Counted from the stretch's first letter, positions 1-7,138 are shown. The stretch: DNA of 64,000 nt from Bacillus horti (GCF_030813115.1 NZ_JAUSTY010000002.1:124001-188000); one strand, 5' to 3'. Translations and numbers: made by a program. The notes: a model not told the origin generated them from the letters alone.

Positions 1-116
1 TTATTACATTCCTAAAAGTTCCCTCTGCGTTTCTCTAATCGTATACAATGCCCAACAATAGATTTTATTTCAATATCATTTGTCACAGTTTAAATTAGCC
101 AAAGGAGGTTTTCTAT

Positions 117-1721
117 TTGTATGTAAAATGCTTTAGTGCGTATGTCCATGGTCTTGAAGGTCAGATCATAGAGGTGGAGGTGGATATTTCATCCGGTTTA
201 CCTCATTTCGATATTGTTGGTCTTCCAGGCTCTGCTCTGAAAGAAGCAAAGGAAAGAGTACGTTCGGCTATAAAAAATAGCGGATTTCAATTTCCAAACA
301 AGAGAATTACAGTAAATCTAGCGCCTGCAAATTTACGTAAGGAGGGTAGCTACTTTGACCTTGCTATCGCTTTTAGCATTCTTATAGCAGATCAACAAAT
401 TAAAAGAACGAAATGGTTAGAGGATCAATTAAATGAAGCGTTGATCATTGGAGAGTTAGCTTTGGATGGTCAGGTTAGAAAAAATATGGGCATTCTGCCT
501 CTTGTGATTGCTGCGAAAGAGAAGCATGTACAGCGTATTATTGTCCCTCAGGATAATGTATTAGAAGCTAACGCCTTACGGGAGGTTCGAGCAACGGGTG
601 TAGCTCATTTAAGGGAATTTGTGCATAATATGCAGCAGGGTAGAGGACAACAAAGAGAGCTAAGAGAAGATGTTGTAAGAGCTGTTAATCCTATGGAAGT
701 TGCTTCTCAGCAGAAGCCTTCAACTCTATGGCAGGGAGAGGATTTCGCTGATATTCATGGTCAGATACATGTGAAAAGAGCTTTTGAAATAGCGGCATGC
801 GGTCATCACCACCTGCTTCTAAGCGGTCCTCCCGGCAGTGGAAAAACCCTCCTTGCCAAGAATTTTGTTTCTCTACTGCCTAAGCTCACAGTAAAGGAAG
901 CCATTGAGGTGACTAGGATTTACAGTGTGGCAGGGTTGTTGAAGGAAGAAGAGGGTCTACGCTGGAAAAGAGCCATTCGCTCCCCACACCATACAACGAC
1001 CCAAGCGGCCATGATAGGAGGAGGTGTTCCGATCAAGCCTGGTGAAATATCACTAGCCCATTATGGTGTCCTATTTTTAGACGAATTCTTAGAGTTTAGA
1101 AGAGGAGTCGTAGAAGCTCTAAGAGAGCCTTTGCAAGAAGGTACAATAACCATAAATCGAAGTCATCATTCGTATCATTTTCCTGCTCATTTTCAGTTAA
1201 TCCTCGCTTTGAATCCGTGTCCATGTGGATACTATGGGTATGAGACAGAACGCAAGTCGTGTGTTTGCTCTGCCCATCAAGTAGCTAGCTATCAGAATAA
1301 GCTCTCTGGTCCACTGTTTGACAGGATTGATATGCACTTAGATGTCCCTCCGATCACCTATCAGGATTTAACCCATGGCAGTAAGGAATCTAGAAAGAAA
1401 ATCACAGACATCAATTATAATTATACTACTGCTAAAATGCGCTCAAGAATCGAAGAGGGGAGAGAGTACAAGCAATGGCGTTCCCCAACAGCTCCCTACA
1501 ATGGCTTACTAAGCCCTAAAGAGATCAAGAAAGAATGTGTACTTACTCCTGCTGCGGAGGAATTAATTAAACTTGCTTTTGAACAACTCCATATCAGCGC
1601 TCGATCCTATCATAAGATTCTTAAGCTTGGTCGCACTATTGCGGATATGAATAAATCTAAGGACATCGATGAAGTAGCGATTGCTGAGGCTATTCAGTTT
1701 CGTGTGCTGGACAGAGGATAA
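117..1721 (+). CDS. comM: YifB/ComM-family Mg-chelatase-like AAA+ ATPase
   Basis: This is a hexameric AAA+ helicase-like protein; ComM of naturally competent bacteria promotes branch migration of incoming DNA during transformation. At 534 residues it has the family's usual length. The N-terminal ChlI-like domain spans about residues 1-190. Walker A GPPGSGKT is at residues 237-244, followed by a Walker B-like LFLDEF, a CPCGYYG motif and the C-terminal Mg_chelatase_C region. The TTG start is chosen because AAAGGAGGT lies 8 bases upstream. The gene stands alone before the accessory region. dprA, another DNA-uptake gene, lies 7.5 kb downstream. The family is certain; a role in competence here is inferred. 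Confidence 0.93.
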   Translation: MYVKCFSAYVHGLEGQIIEVEVDISSGLPHFDIVGLPGSALKEAKERVRSAIKNSGFQFPNKRITVNLAPANLRKEGSYFDLAIAFSILIADQQIKRTKWLEDQLNEALIIGELALDGQVRKNMGILPLVIAAKEKHVQRIIVPQDNVLEANALREVRATGVAHLREFVHNMQQGRGQQRELREDVVRAVNPMEVASQQKPSTLWQGEDFADIHGQIHVKRAFEIAACGHHHLLLSGPPGSGKTLLAKNFVSLLPKLTVKEAIEVTRIYSVAGLLKEEEGLRWKRAIRSPHHTTTQAAMIGGGVPIKPGEISLAHYGVLFLDEFLEFRRGVVEALREPLQEGTITINRSHHSYHFPAHFQLILALNPCPCGYYGYETERKSCVCSAHQVASYQNKLSGPLFDRIDMHLDVPPITYQDLTHGSKESRKKITDINYNYTTAKMRSRIEEGREYKQWRSPTAPYNGLLSPKEIKKECVLTPAAEELIKLAFEQLHISARSYHKILKLGRTIADMNKSKDIDEVAIAEAIQFRVLDRG

Positions 1722-1824
1722 AGTATAAAAGCTTTAATTTCATAATAATAATTTGTATCTTTATTAGATTAATGAGGTAATCATATAATGGATTCTTGTA
1801 AAGTTAGTTTATTGATTAAACACG

Positions 1825-2328
1825 TTAAAGTAAAGTCAATGATTTTTTAGTTTTTTTTATAGCCTTGGTTATTAAAGGAACGGTTATTGCTAATAGTAAT
1901 ATAAATGCCAGAAACATAAAAAATGTATTGTAACTAAAGTATACCAAGTTTGTATACTTATTTAAGCCAATAACTGAATCTTGAATGTAATCCTCAGAAT
2001 TATACATTCCCCTTTCATGTAAAGCATTTCTTAGATTATTTGGAATCGTGTTGTAGTAATTGATTTGCATTTTAATACCAATAGATATGTATACTAAAAT
2101 TAAAATTGAAATAATAACTTTAATAGTGGCTTTAAGTCTTAATCTTGAAAACCATTTATATAATTCAATTGCAGTCCAAATGGCAAGAGGTATTATGATT
2201 GCTAATGGAATTATTGCTGGATTTCCATTTCCACCTCCATAACTGTTTTTTGTAGTAAATAAATCAACAACACTTAGTAGTAACAAGTTTATTACAATTA
2301 GAAAAAGGATTTTATATTTCTTTAACAC
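1825..2328 (-). CDS. small membrane protein of unknown function
   Basis: I do not recognise this protein. It has about 167 residues and four hydrophobic segments: one at the N-terminus, two in the middle (one at about 40-55 and one at about 75-90) and one near the C-terminus. It ends in a lysine-rich tail. A TTG six bases further upstream also opens the frame but directly abuts the AAGGAGAGG ribosome binding site. The GTG at 2328 has normal spacing and is preferred. The gene runs against its neighbour comM and has no visible partner. Its base composition is clearly more AT-rich than the core genes, which suggests recent acquisition. Confidence 0.6.
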   Translation of the reverse strand: MLKKYKILFLIVINLLLLSVVDLFTTKNSYGGGNGNPAIIPLAIIIPLAIWTAIELYKWFSRLRLKATIKVIISILILVYISIGIKMQINYYNTIPNNLRNALHERGMYNSEDYIQDSVIGLNKYTNLVYFSYNTFFMFLAFILLLAITVPLITKAIKKTKKSLTLL

Positions 2329-2394
2329 AAACAACCTCTCCTTATAGGAAATCAGTATAAAATTTGTGTATACTGCTTTATTTAAGGACTATCT

Positions 2395-2765
2395 CTAAGA
2401 AATGCGTGACAAACTAATATGAGGAGCATTAGGTTCCCAAGCAAAGGTCTGTGAAGTAGTTAAATTTCGACCTCCATCTGGTCCTTCACCCTAACATAGT
2501 CTACACCAGATGTTTCACTATTCTCTGAAATATATATAAACCCCTCTTTTTTAAGAAAATTTAAATCATTAACGTTTTACCATTTTCCTAATTCCAAATA
2601 GTTTTGGCATTACGTTTTAAAAAGCTGAGTTGTTTCACGTTTAGTAAGACCACGATACTTTCTAGCTTTCAGAAATCTATGTTGGAATGTGTCTTCTGGG
2701 AGTTTTTTGAATACCCTTAGATAGTATAAAGGTATACCTAGTAGATCTGATAACAACCTTCGTCT
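2395..2765 (-). pseudogene. decayed gene with two in-frame stops and one frameshift
   Basis: Read on the minus strand from about 2765, one frame gives a coding-like chain containing LSDLLGIPLYYL and then FLKARKYRGLTKRE. It meets TAA at 2612-2610, continues in the same frame (QNYLELGKW), meets another TAA, and continues again (NDLNFLKKEGFIYIS, then SGVDYVR). A one-base shift near 2490 then restores a good chain (GEGPDGGRNL, TFAWEPNAPHISL) to a TAG at 2397-2395. This is the signature of a once-functional gene. The RKYRGLTKRE stretch resembles a helix-turn-helix segment, but I cannot name the family. The 5' end is missing at about 2765. Confidence 0.55.
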
Positions 2766-2913
2766 CCTCAGTGAAGAAATTACCGCTCGTTTAGCTAAAG
2801 ACTATGTGAAGAATATTGCCTTAAATGATCAAATCGAACCACAAGCACTGGAAATGGCTGATGTGATGACTACTGGAATCATTCAACAATTCCCATCAAA
2901 TTTTCTGAGATAA
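2746..2913 (+). pseudogene. 3'-terminal fragment of a truncated gene
   Basis: About 50 codons from roughly 2764 read as a well-formed amphipathic chain (RLLSEEITARLAKDY, then LNDQIEPQALEMADVMTTG) ending in TAA at 2911-2913. No start codon or ribosome binding site precedes it. It is followed 45 bases later by a good terminator, as expected for the tail of a real gene. I do not recognise the family. Its 5' truncation point coincides with that of the decayed gene on the opposite strand, which suggests a deletion or rearrangement junction. Confidence 0.45.
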
Positions 2914-2957
2914 TATTTTATATCTAAAAGAAATCATATAGTTAAATTCAAATGATT

Positions 2958-2986
2958 AGCCCCAATTAAGCTTAAGGGGCTTTTTT
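2958..2986 (+). terminator. rho-independent terminator
   Basis: The stem AGCCCC...GGGGCT, extended by an AATTAAGCTTAA centre, is followed by TTTTTT. It lies just after the truncated plus-strand fragment and probably served it. Confidence 0.8.
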
Positions 2987-3008
2987 ACAGTCTAAGGATT
3001 TATAAAAT

Positions 3009-3038
3009 TTGATACAATGATTTCTTCAAGTTTTATAA
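3009..3038 (+). promoter_or_regulatory. possible sigma-A promoter for the 3201 gene
   Basis: TTGATA (3009-3014) and TTATAA (3033-3038) are separated by 18 bases. Transcription would start near 3045 and include the nested inverted repeat at 3054-3114 in a leader of about 155 bases. Confidence 0.35.
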
Positions 3039-3053
3039 ATTCTGGCTGCATGC

Positions 3054-3114
3054 AAAAGCTTCCTCTAATGATGGACTAGACAACCTCTTCGAGAGGGCTT
3101 CGATAGAAGCTTTT
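3054..3114 (+). repeat. nested inverted repeat, candidate leader RNA structure
   Basis: AAAAGCTTC (3054-3062) pairs perfectly with GAAGCTTTT (3106-3114). Inside lies a second perfect hairpin, CCTCT-TCG-AGAGG (3084-3096). No long T-run follows, so it is not a standard terminator. It could be a leader structure of the next gene or the scar of a lost element. Confidence 0.5.
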
Positions 3115-3200
3115 CTTACGTTGGTAAGAGGGTTTAAGGTAAATATTAGAATATGTTAAGATAAATAAGTGGAGAAAATTGGATTAAGGGGGGATGAAAA

Positions 3201-3683
3201 ATGGAAGATATGGTTGCAGTACGAAAGAAAAAGAAATTAACATTTCAATGGGTCTTTTATACATACTCTTTTTTAATGCTTCTATTCTATATCGCCTATG
3301 TATTTATTACGAACGATCGATTTAGTAAAGCAGATCAGAGAATGTCAGGAAATCCTCTTTCGGGAGCTGAACTTGAAAATATTCGTCAATCATGGATGTG
3401 GACACAAATTTTTGAAAATTTGTTTCTCGTGTTATTCTTACTAATGTGTCTCGTCTGTATTTTTATAATATCTTATAAAAAAGACAGGAATTTGTATTAT
3501 CAATTTATGATGACAAACTCTTCCTTAATTCTAGGAATTATCGCATTAAGTTTCGTTTTTAATCAGACTACAATGTTACCTATTGGTAATCTATTACAGA
3601 TTATATTTATTCCTATAATCACTTTTGCTATTGCCTACTTTTATTTATTATGGGTATTGAGAAAGAAAAGGGGCCCTAGTTGA
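3201..3683 (+). CDS. four-helix membrane protein of unknown function
   Basis: A 160-residue protein with a basic N-terminus (VRKKKK) and four hydrophobic segments at about 15-37, 72-94, 106-122 and 127-152. A polar extracytoplasmic loop lies between the first two, and the C-terminus is basic (RKKRG). The ATG follows AAGGGGGG at 6-7 bases. I do not recognise the family. The gene stands alone between the nested inverted repeat and the toxin-antitoxin locus, and its stop lies just before the presumed antitoxin promoter. Confidence 0.7.
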   Translation: MEDMVAVRKKKKLTFQWVFYTYSFLMLLFYIAYVFITNDRFSKADQRMSGNPLSGAELENIRQSWMWTQIFENLFLVLFLLMCLVCIFIISYKKDRNLYYQFMMTNSSLILGIIALSFVFNQTTMLPIGNLLQIIFIPIITFAIAYFYLLWVLRKKRGPS

Positions 3684-3712
3684 TTGCATGTATAACTCTT
3701 CCATGTTATTAT
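3684..3712 (+). promoter_or_regulatory. promoter of the presumed antitoxin RNA
   Basis: TTGCAT (3684-3689) and TATTAT (3707-3712) have the ideal 17-base spacing, placing a start site near 3719. No open reading frame follows on this strand, only the region complementary to the 3' part of the toxin transcript. Confidence 0.55.
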
Positions 3713-3718
3713 TAAACT

Positions 3719-3834
3719 AACAAAAGGGCGGTGCGCTACACCGTCCTCATACAACACTCGGGTGGGCAACCTCCTGATAAAACGTGAGAGATAACCTGCA
3801 CCGTGGCGCTAACCTGGGCAGGTTATTTTCGTTT
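3719..3834 (+). ncRNA. presumed antisense antitoxin RNA of a type I toxin-antitoxin locus
   Basis: An RNA of about 115 bases is predicted from the promoter at 3684-3712 and a hairpin-plus-T-rich end at 3791-3834. In that hairpin ATAACCTGC (3791-3799) pairs with GCAGGTTAT (3818-3826), followed by TTTCGTTT. It would be fully complementary to the 3' untranslated region of the toxin mRNA and would reach the last codons of the toxin gene. This is the tail-to-tail layout known for TxpA/RatA and BsrG/SR4 of B. subtilis. It also has CCTCC (3769-3773), which could pair with the toxin's Shine-Dalgarno sequence. The RNA is inferred from sequence only. Confidence 0.55.
3721..3746 (-). terminator. terminator of the toxin mRNA
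   Basis: An eight-base stem, GGGCGGTG (3726-3733) with CACCGTCC (3739-3746), has a five-base loop. Read on the minus strand it is followed by TTTTGTT. It would end a toxin mRNA of about 230 bases that starts near 3952. One pair is mismatched on the minus strand (wobble on plus). Confidence 0.55.
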
Positions 3835-3900
3835 CAAATAAGTAAGAACAGCGAGGAAGAACATTCCAAGCATAATCACTTCTGAAAGCGAAAAATTCAT
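3823..3900 (-). CDS. holin-like type I toxin, 25 residues
   Basis: The reading frame gives MNFSLSEVIMLG followed by MFFLAVLTYLKRK and a stop. It has a short polar start, one hydrophobic helix and a basic KRK tail. This is the typical form of the 'putative holin-like toxin' family (TxpA/BsrG-like) in Bacillales, which insert in the membrane when produced unchecked. The ATG at 3900 follows GGAGG by 8 bases; an ATG two codons earlier abuts the ribosome binding site. The mRNA's 5' end folds over the ribosome binding site, and a long 3' untranslated region overlaps an antisense RNA. The longer 62-residue frame over this place (3809-3997) is a shadow in another frame. Confidence 0.82.
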   Translation of the reverse strand: MNFSLSEVIMLGMFFLAVLTYLKRK

Positions 3901-3931
3901 AAGCATCACCTCCATTCTGAGGCATGCTTAT
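3899..3931 (-). promoter_or_regulatory. hairpin sequestering the toxin Shine-Dalgarno and start codon
   Basis: In the toxin mRNA, ATAAGCAT pairs perfectly with ATGCTTAT, which holds most of the start region. CCTC pairs with the GAGG of the ribosome binding site, leaving a six-base loop and a small internal bulge. The 12 pairs would keep the toxin untranslated until the fold is opened. Such sequestration is known for related toxin mRNAs. Confidence 0.65.
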
Positions 3932-3958
3932 CCCACCCAAGCTCTGTTGTATATGTAT

Positions 3959-3967
3959 ATTATACCA
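3959..3967 (-). promoter_or_regulatory. extended -10 promoter of the toxin gene
   Basis: On the minus strand the sequence is TGGTATAAT, a perfect TATAAT with the TGn extension. There is no good -35 box (GGACTT at 17 bases). Transcription would start near 3952, about 50 bases before the toxin start codon. Confidence 0.65.
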
Positions 3968-4087
3968 AATTTTCAGACACAAGTCCGCAGAAGACATGTG
4001 TTTTTTATATGGGGAAACGCTAGTGCATCATAGAGATCTTTTCAAGAATATTATGGATTTATTATTAATCCAGTCAGATACGAGGAC

Positions 4088-4561
4088 TTAGAAATCACCA
4101 TAAAAGCTCATTATAATCCCTTTAATCCAAAGACTTAATTGGTTTATCACTATATAAGCAACAACAGTTAGTGGTACTACAAATAAAAGACTTTTTAAAA
4201 AACCCATATTCATATTAAGAAAGATCTTTGTTCTAGAGTTAAATAATAAGATTGCCAGAAAAAAGCAGACCATTACTGTTTGAAGGACTAATAAAGAACC
4301 GTGTAATGGCTGAGTAATGATAACGTATTTGGAGACAACAAATGTATAAAGATGAACTAAATAAAGGTATACTGTCGTCCACCAACCCCATTGTTTCCCA
4401 AAAAGTAATCCAATCGTTGGGATCATATAAAATGAGATTTCCCATAGTCCTATAAATGTAAGGTATGCATTGGAAATATTAAAATAAAAAGTCCCTATTG
4501 AAATCATTACGATTAGGTGAAACAGACATATGCCTATAATGGGGAGTGGGTAATTTTTCAT
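4088..4561 (-). CDS. multi-pass membrane protein of unknown function
   Basis: A 157-residue very hydrophobic protein with about five membrane segments and few charged residues. A GKQWGWWTTVYLY stretch sits near the middle. The ATG follows AGGAGGA at good spacing. It begins 24 bases after the stop of the broken gene upstream (4586-5131), so the two formed a minus-strand operon. I do not recognise the family. Confidence 0.65.
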   Translation of the reverse strand: MKNYPLPIIGICLFHLIVMISIGTFYFNISNAYLTFIGLWEISFYMIPTIGLLFGKQWGWWTTVYLYLVHLYTFVVSKYVIITQPLHGSLLVLQTVMVCFFLAILLFNSRTKIFLNMNMGFLKSLLFVVPLTVVAYIVINQLSLWIKGIIMSFYGDF

Positions 4562-4585
4562 TAGAGTTCCTCCTGATAGTAAACA

Positions 4586-5131
4586 TTAGTTACCTTGATT
4601 AAATGTAAACTCATACTCATTAGGCCAATCGATCCAAATATAATCAGGTCCTCTCATTGTACATATTGTGTTTGAATTAATGTAAGAGAAATCTTCTGAA
4701 CTGATCTTTTCGTCAATAGTAGGATTTAAAATTTCAGAACGAAGAGTTTTCTTGCTATCATTGTATCTCAGAGTCAATAAGCTTCCAGCGGTTAGGTGTA
4801 TGTCTTCTAAGATTTTTTCATACTCTAATTCGGTATCTTCATTGAAAGCAGCAGATGAATCAATCTTTTCTTTTACTTATATGTAAGCAAGGTCTTGTTG
4901 TTTTAAGTATTTTACTAAATCTCTGTAGTCTTTCTCGTAATCGGCAGTCAAATTAACTTCAGTAGGGAAATCTTCATTACTCAAGTCAATGACAATTTCA
5001 GGTACTTCGGCATCGAGGTTAATAGTGACATTCCTATTCATGTACTTGTTGAAAAGCATGTTATAATCCGCACTGTTGAGATCTGCCTCTTGATACCGAC
5101 TGACAAATACTAGAGGCGAAGGAAGGTATGA
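4586..5131 (-). pseudogene. gene interrupted by an in-frame stop and lacking its start
   Basis: One minus-strand frame is open from about 5131 to the stop at 4586, apart from a single TAA at 4879-4877. Both sides read as protein of the same character: LVFVSRYQEADLNS, then NVTINLDAEVPEIVIDLS before the stop, and EKIDSSAAFNEDTELEYEK then MRGPDYIWIDWPNEYEF after it. The acidic, strand-rich composition suits a secreted or surface protein, but the signal peptide and start codon are missing. The ATG at 5059 has no ribosome binding site. A sequencing error could explain the stop but not the missing 5' end. Family unknown. Confidence 0.6.
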
Positions 5132-5193
5132 CTAGAACTGAAAAAAGGTAACGAGAACTAATTGAAATGTTAGAAGAATGCACTGTGGAATAG
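5128..5193 (+). pseudogene. short interrupted reading frame
   Basis: ATG at 5128 follows GGCGAAGGAAGGT and opens MTRTEKR, then TAA at 5149-5151, then in frame RELIEMLEECTVE and TAG. It looks like a small gene broken by one stop. It lies divergent to the broken gene at 4586-5131 and may be chance. Confidence 0.25.
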
Positions 5194-5240
5194 AAGATCA
5201 CCTTTTACTCATACTAACAAATAAGGAGCGTGATACGGAA

Positions 5241-5516
5241 ATGAAGAAAAATAAGAAATACTATAAAAATATACAAATTCCCTTAGATCAATGGAACAAA
5301 GAAATCGATCCAGCTATTATGTCAGGTCAGCATTGGGAAAAAGAAGGACATTCTGTGGGAGAGGTTGATAGTGGCTGGGCAACTGAAGAGAATCAAGAGC
5401 TTTTAGAGGGTAAGCCACCTATGGGAGGTATATTTATGCATCCTGTTCATGATGTTACCTATGATGCAAGTACGGTGCAAGATGATCTAGATGAGGAAGA
5501 TGGTAATGGTGATTAA
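5241..5516 (+). CDS. small acidic protein of unknown function
   Basis: About 91 residues from the ATG at 5241, preceded by AAGGAG 12 bases upstream. The frame is open upstream to 5178, but that start has no ribosome binding site. The N-terminus is basic (KKNKKYYK), followed by LDQWNKEIDP, a GKPPMGGIFMHPVHD segment and a strongly acidic tail (DDLDEEDGNGD). No membrane segment or signal peptide is seen, so it is probably cytoplasmic. I do not recognise it. Confidence 0.6.
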   Translation: MKKNKKYYKNIQIPLDQWNKEIDPAIMSGQHWEKEGHSVGEVDSGWATEENQELLEGKPPMGGIFMHPVHDVTYDASTVQDDLDEEDGNGD

Positions 5517-5921
5517 CAGCTTAAAAACTTCTCCTTTCAAGGGAATAGGTGCAGTTTCAAAAGTATTTCCATGAAAATAAGATAAACCGCAGATATAGAC
5601 AAAAGCAATGGGAACGGAGTCTAGTTCCTTTGTTTTTTGTCGTATATAGTCTTATAGACTTATTTTCTTTAGCAAAATATAGATCAAAAGAAGGAATTTT
5701 TTGATTAACAGAGAAGTAGGTATACTTATATACAGATTTATGGCTAGGAATAGAAAGACTGAAAGGGTGTAGCTTAAGGTAAAAATACAAAATAATTAAA
5801 CAAAGAAATTGTACATATGTGAACATTGAGCAAAAACACGTAAAAAGACAGACACTTATATAGAGATAGAGAGAGATAAAGATATATTTTAAACAGGGGG
5901 CATTCGAAAGGAGTAAAATGT
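5517..5921. other. 405-base gap without a convincing gene
   Basis: Very AT-rich. After the 5241 gene there is a weak terminator (GGAAC...GTTCC then TTTGTTTTTTG, about 5608-5638). The rest is low-complexity sequence (GAGATAGAGAGAGATAAAGATATA near 5860-5885) leading to the lipoprotein ribosome binding site. A minus-strand frame of 140 codons here is not credible. Confidence 0.5.
5608..5638 (+). terminator. weak rho-independent terminator
   Basis: Five-base stem GGAAC/GTTCC (5611-5615 and 5624-5628) with an eight-base loop, followed by TTTGTTTTTTG. It is correctly placed after the 91-residue gene, but the stem is short. Confidence 0.4.
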
Positions 5922-7025
5922 GTGCGAAATTCTTCCAATCGGATCCTTTTAACATGCTTGTATATAGGAGCACTTTCATTACTGTCAGCCTGTAGCCAAG
6001 TAGCTTATGAGCCTAAAGACCCCGCTTTGCCTATTGATCAGCCTATTTCAACCACAGAAGAACAGAGTGATGAGGCAGGGGCACTCAGTAGCCTATCCAT
6101 CTCGAAGGTATCCATCATTTCTCAGGATGGTGTAGAGGTTCCACTAGACTCAACAGAGTTTGAGGCAAAGTGGGAAAGTGTATATAGTAGCTTTGTTCCT
6201 TCTGAGCAGGTAGCACAGAGAATGCATTATACGGTCATTAGCTGGAATGATGAAGGACAGCCAGCCGTTATGCAGCTTTATCCAGATTCGCTTAAAGTTG
6301 GACAGGATTTCTTTAGTGGGCAGGGTTATGAAAGCTTTCTTCAATGGGTTAGAGAATCCCTTGGTTCCCATTATTTCGGTGAGCTTGATTTAGAAAGAAT
6401 GACCCTTCAAGCGTTAGATATTGGCATGAAGGCTCAGGTTCCTGAGGCGAAAGCAGATTCACTGTTTTCTTTATTGCAGCAAGCAGTTCTTCAGAAAGGG
6501 GACATTAGAATTAAGTCTCCTTTATACCCGTATTACAAGGTGGATGTAGAGTATGGAGGTAAAAAATATCTAAGCTTTGATATTATTACTCCTACCCTCA
6601 TATCTTTACAGGACGGACAGGACCGATGGTACTATCAACTAAATCAATCTTTGCTTTCTGAGCTAGCTGAGGTTATACCACTGCAGGACTATTCCGTTTA
6701 TCATGTGAAGCATTTATTTCAGGCTAGCGGGCTTGAAGTTGATGATGGAGAGGCAAAGATTCTCTTAGATGAGGTTACTGACGACCAGCTAAGGATTAGA
6801 TCACATATTCATGAAATCACAAGGTATTTAGCAACAGCACAGCCGGTTGATTTATTGGAGCATTGGGGTTCAAATGACCAACAGCTTCTAGCCACGTTTA
6901 CTTACCCAAACGAGCAGAATCAACAGGTGTATATTTATGACCATTATTTTATCTATGAAGATCAGTTTTACGACTTAATGAATGTACAGGAAAGATTTAA
7001 AGAACTAGTTGCTAGCTTCCAGTAA
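5922..7025 (+). CDS. orphan lipoprotein of unknown function
   Basis: A 367-residue protein with a clear lipoprotein signal: basic N-terminus, hydrophobic core and the lipobox LSAC with Cys24 as lipidation site. An acidic linker rich in Ser, Thr and Glu follows. The body is a soluble domain facing outside with many aromatic residues and no motif I recognise. The GTG start follows AAAGGAG by 8 bases. It sits just upstream of sucC, in the place where B. subtilis has ylqG/ylqH, but I see no clear resemblance. It is probably anchored to the outer face of the membrane. Confidence 0.75.
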   Translation: MRNSSNRILLTCLYIGALSLLSACSQVAYEPKDPALPIDQPISTTEEQSDEAGALSSLSISKVSIISQDGVEVPLDSTEFEAKWESVYSSFVPSEQVAQRMHYTVISWNDEGQPAVMQLYPDSLKVGQDFFSGQGYESFLQWVRESLGSHYFGELDLERMTLQALDIGMKAQVPEAKADSLFSLLQQAVLQKGDIRIKSPLYPYYKVDVEYGGKKYLSFDIITPTLISLQDGQDRWYYQLNQSLLSELAEVIPLQDYSVYHVKHLFQASGLEVDDGEAKILLDEVTDDQLRIRSHIHEITRYLATAQPVDLLEHWGSNDQQLLATFTYPNEQNQQVYIYDHYFIYEDQFYDLMNVQERFKELVASFQ

Positions 7026-7138
7026 AACAAGCATTTAGCATGGCGAAATAAAGTTCGACAAACGTTCAAAGATATTGTAAGCTGATAAAGGAAGAAAAAC
7101 ACTACACAGTCAAATGTCATTGGATAGGAGGACGAAAG

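Noticed and set aside
2060-2242. Plus-strand 60-codon frame
   Set aside because: It is a shadow of the minus-strand membrane protein at 1825-2328; hydrophobic segments read as hydrophobic on the other strand.
3809-3997. Minus-strand frame of 62 codons over the toxin gene
   Set aside because: It is in a different frame from the 25-residue toxin, has no ribosome binding site, and starts upstream of the toxin promoter.
5557-5979. Minus-strand frame of 140 codons between the small acidic gene and the lipoprotein gene
   Set aside because: It has low-complexity, AT-driven composition with Phe/Tyr/Leu runs, no ribosome binding site, and overlaps the lipoprotein start.
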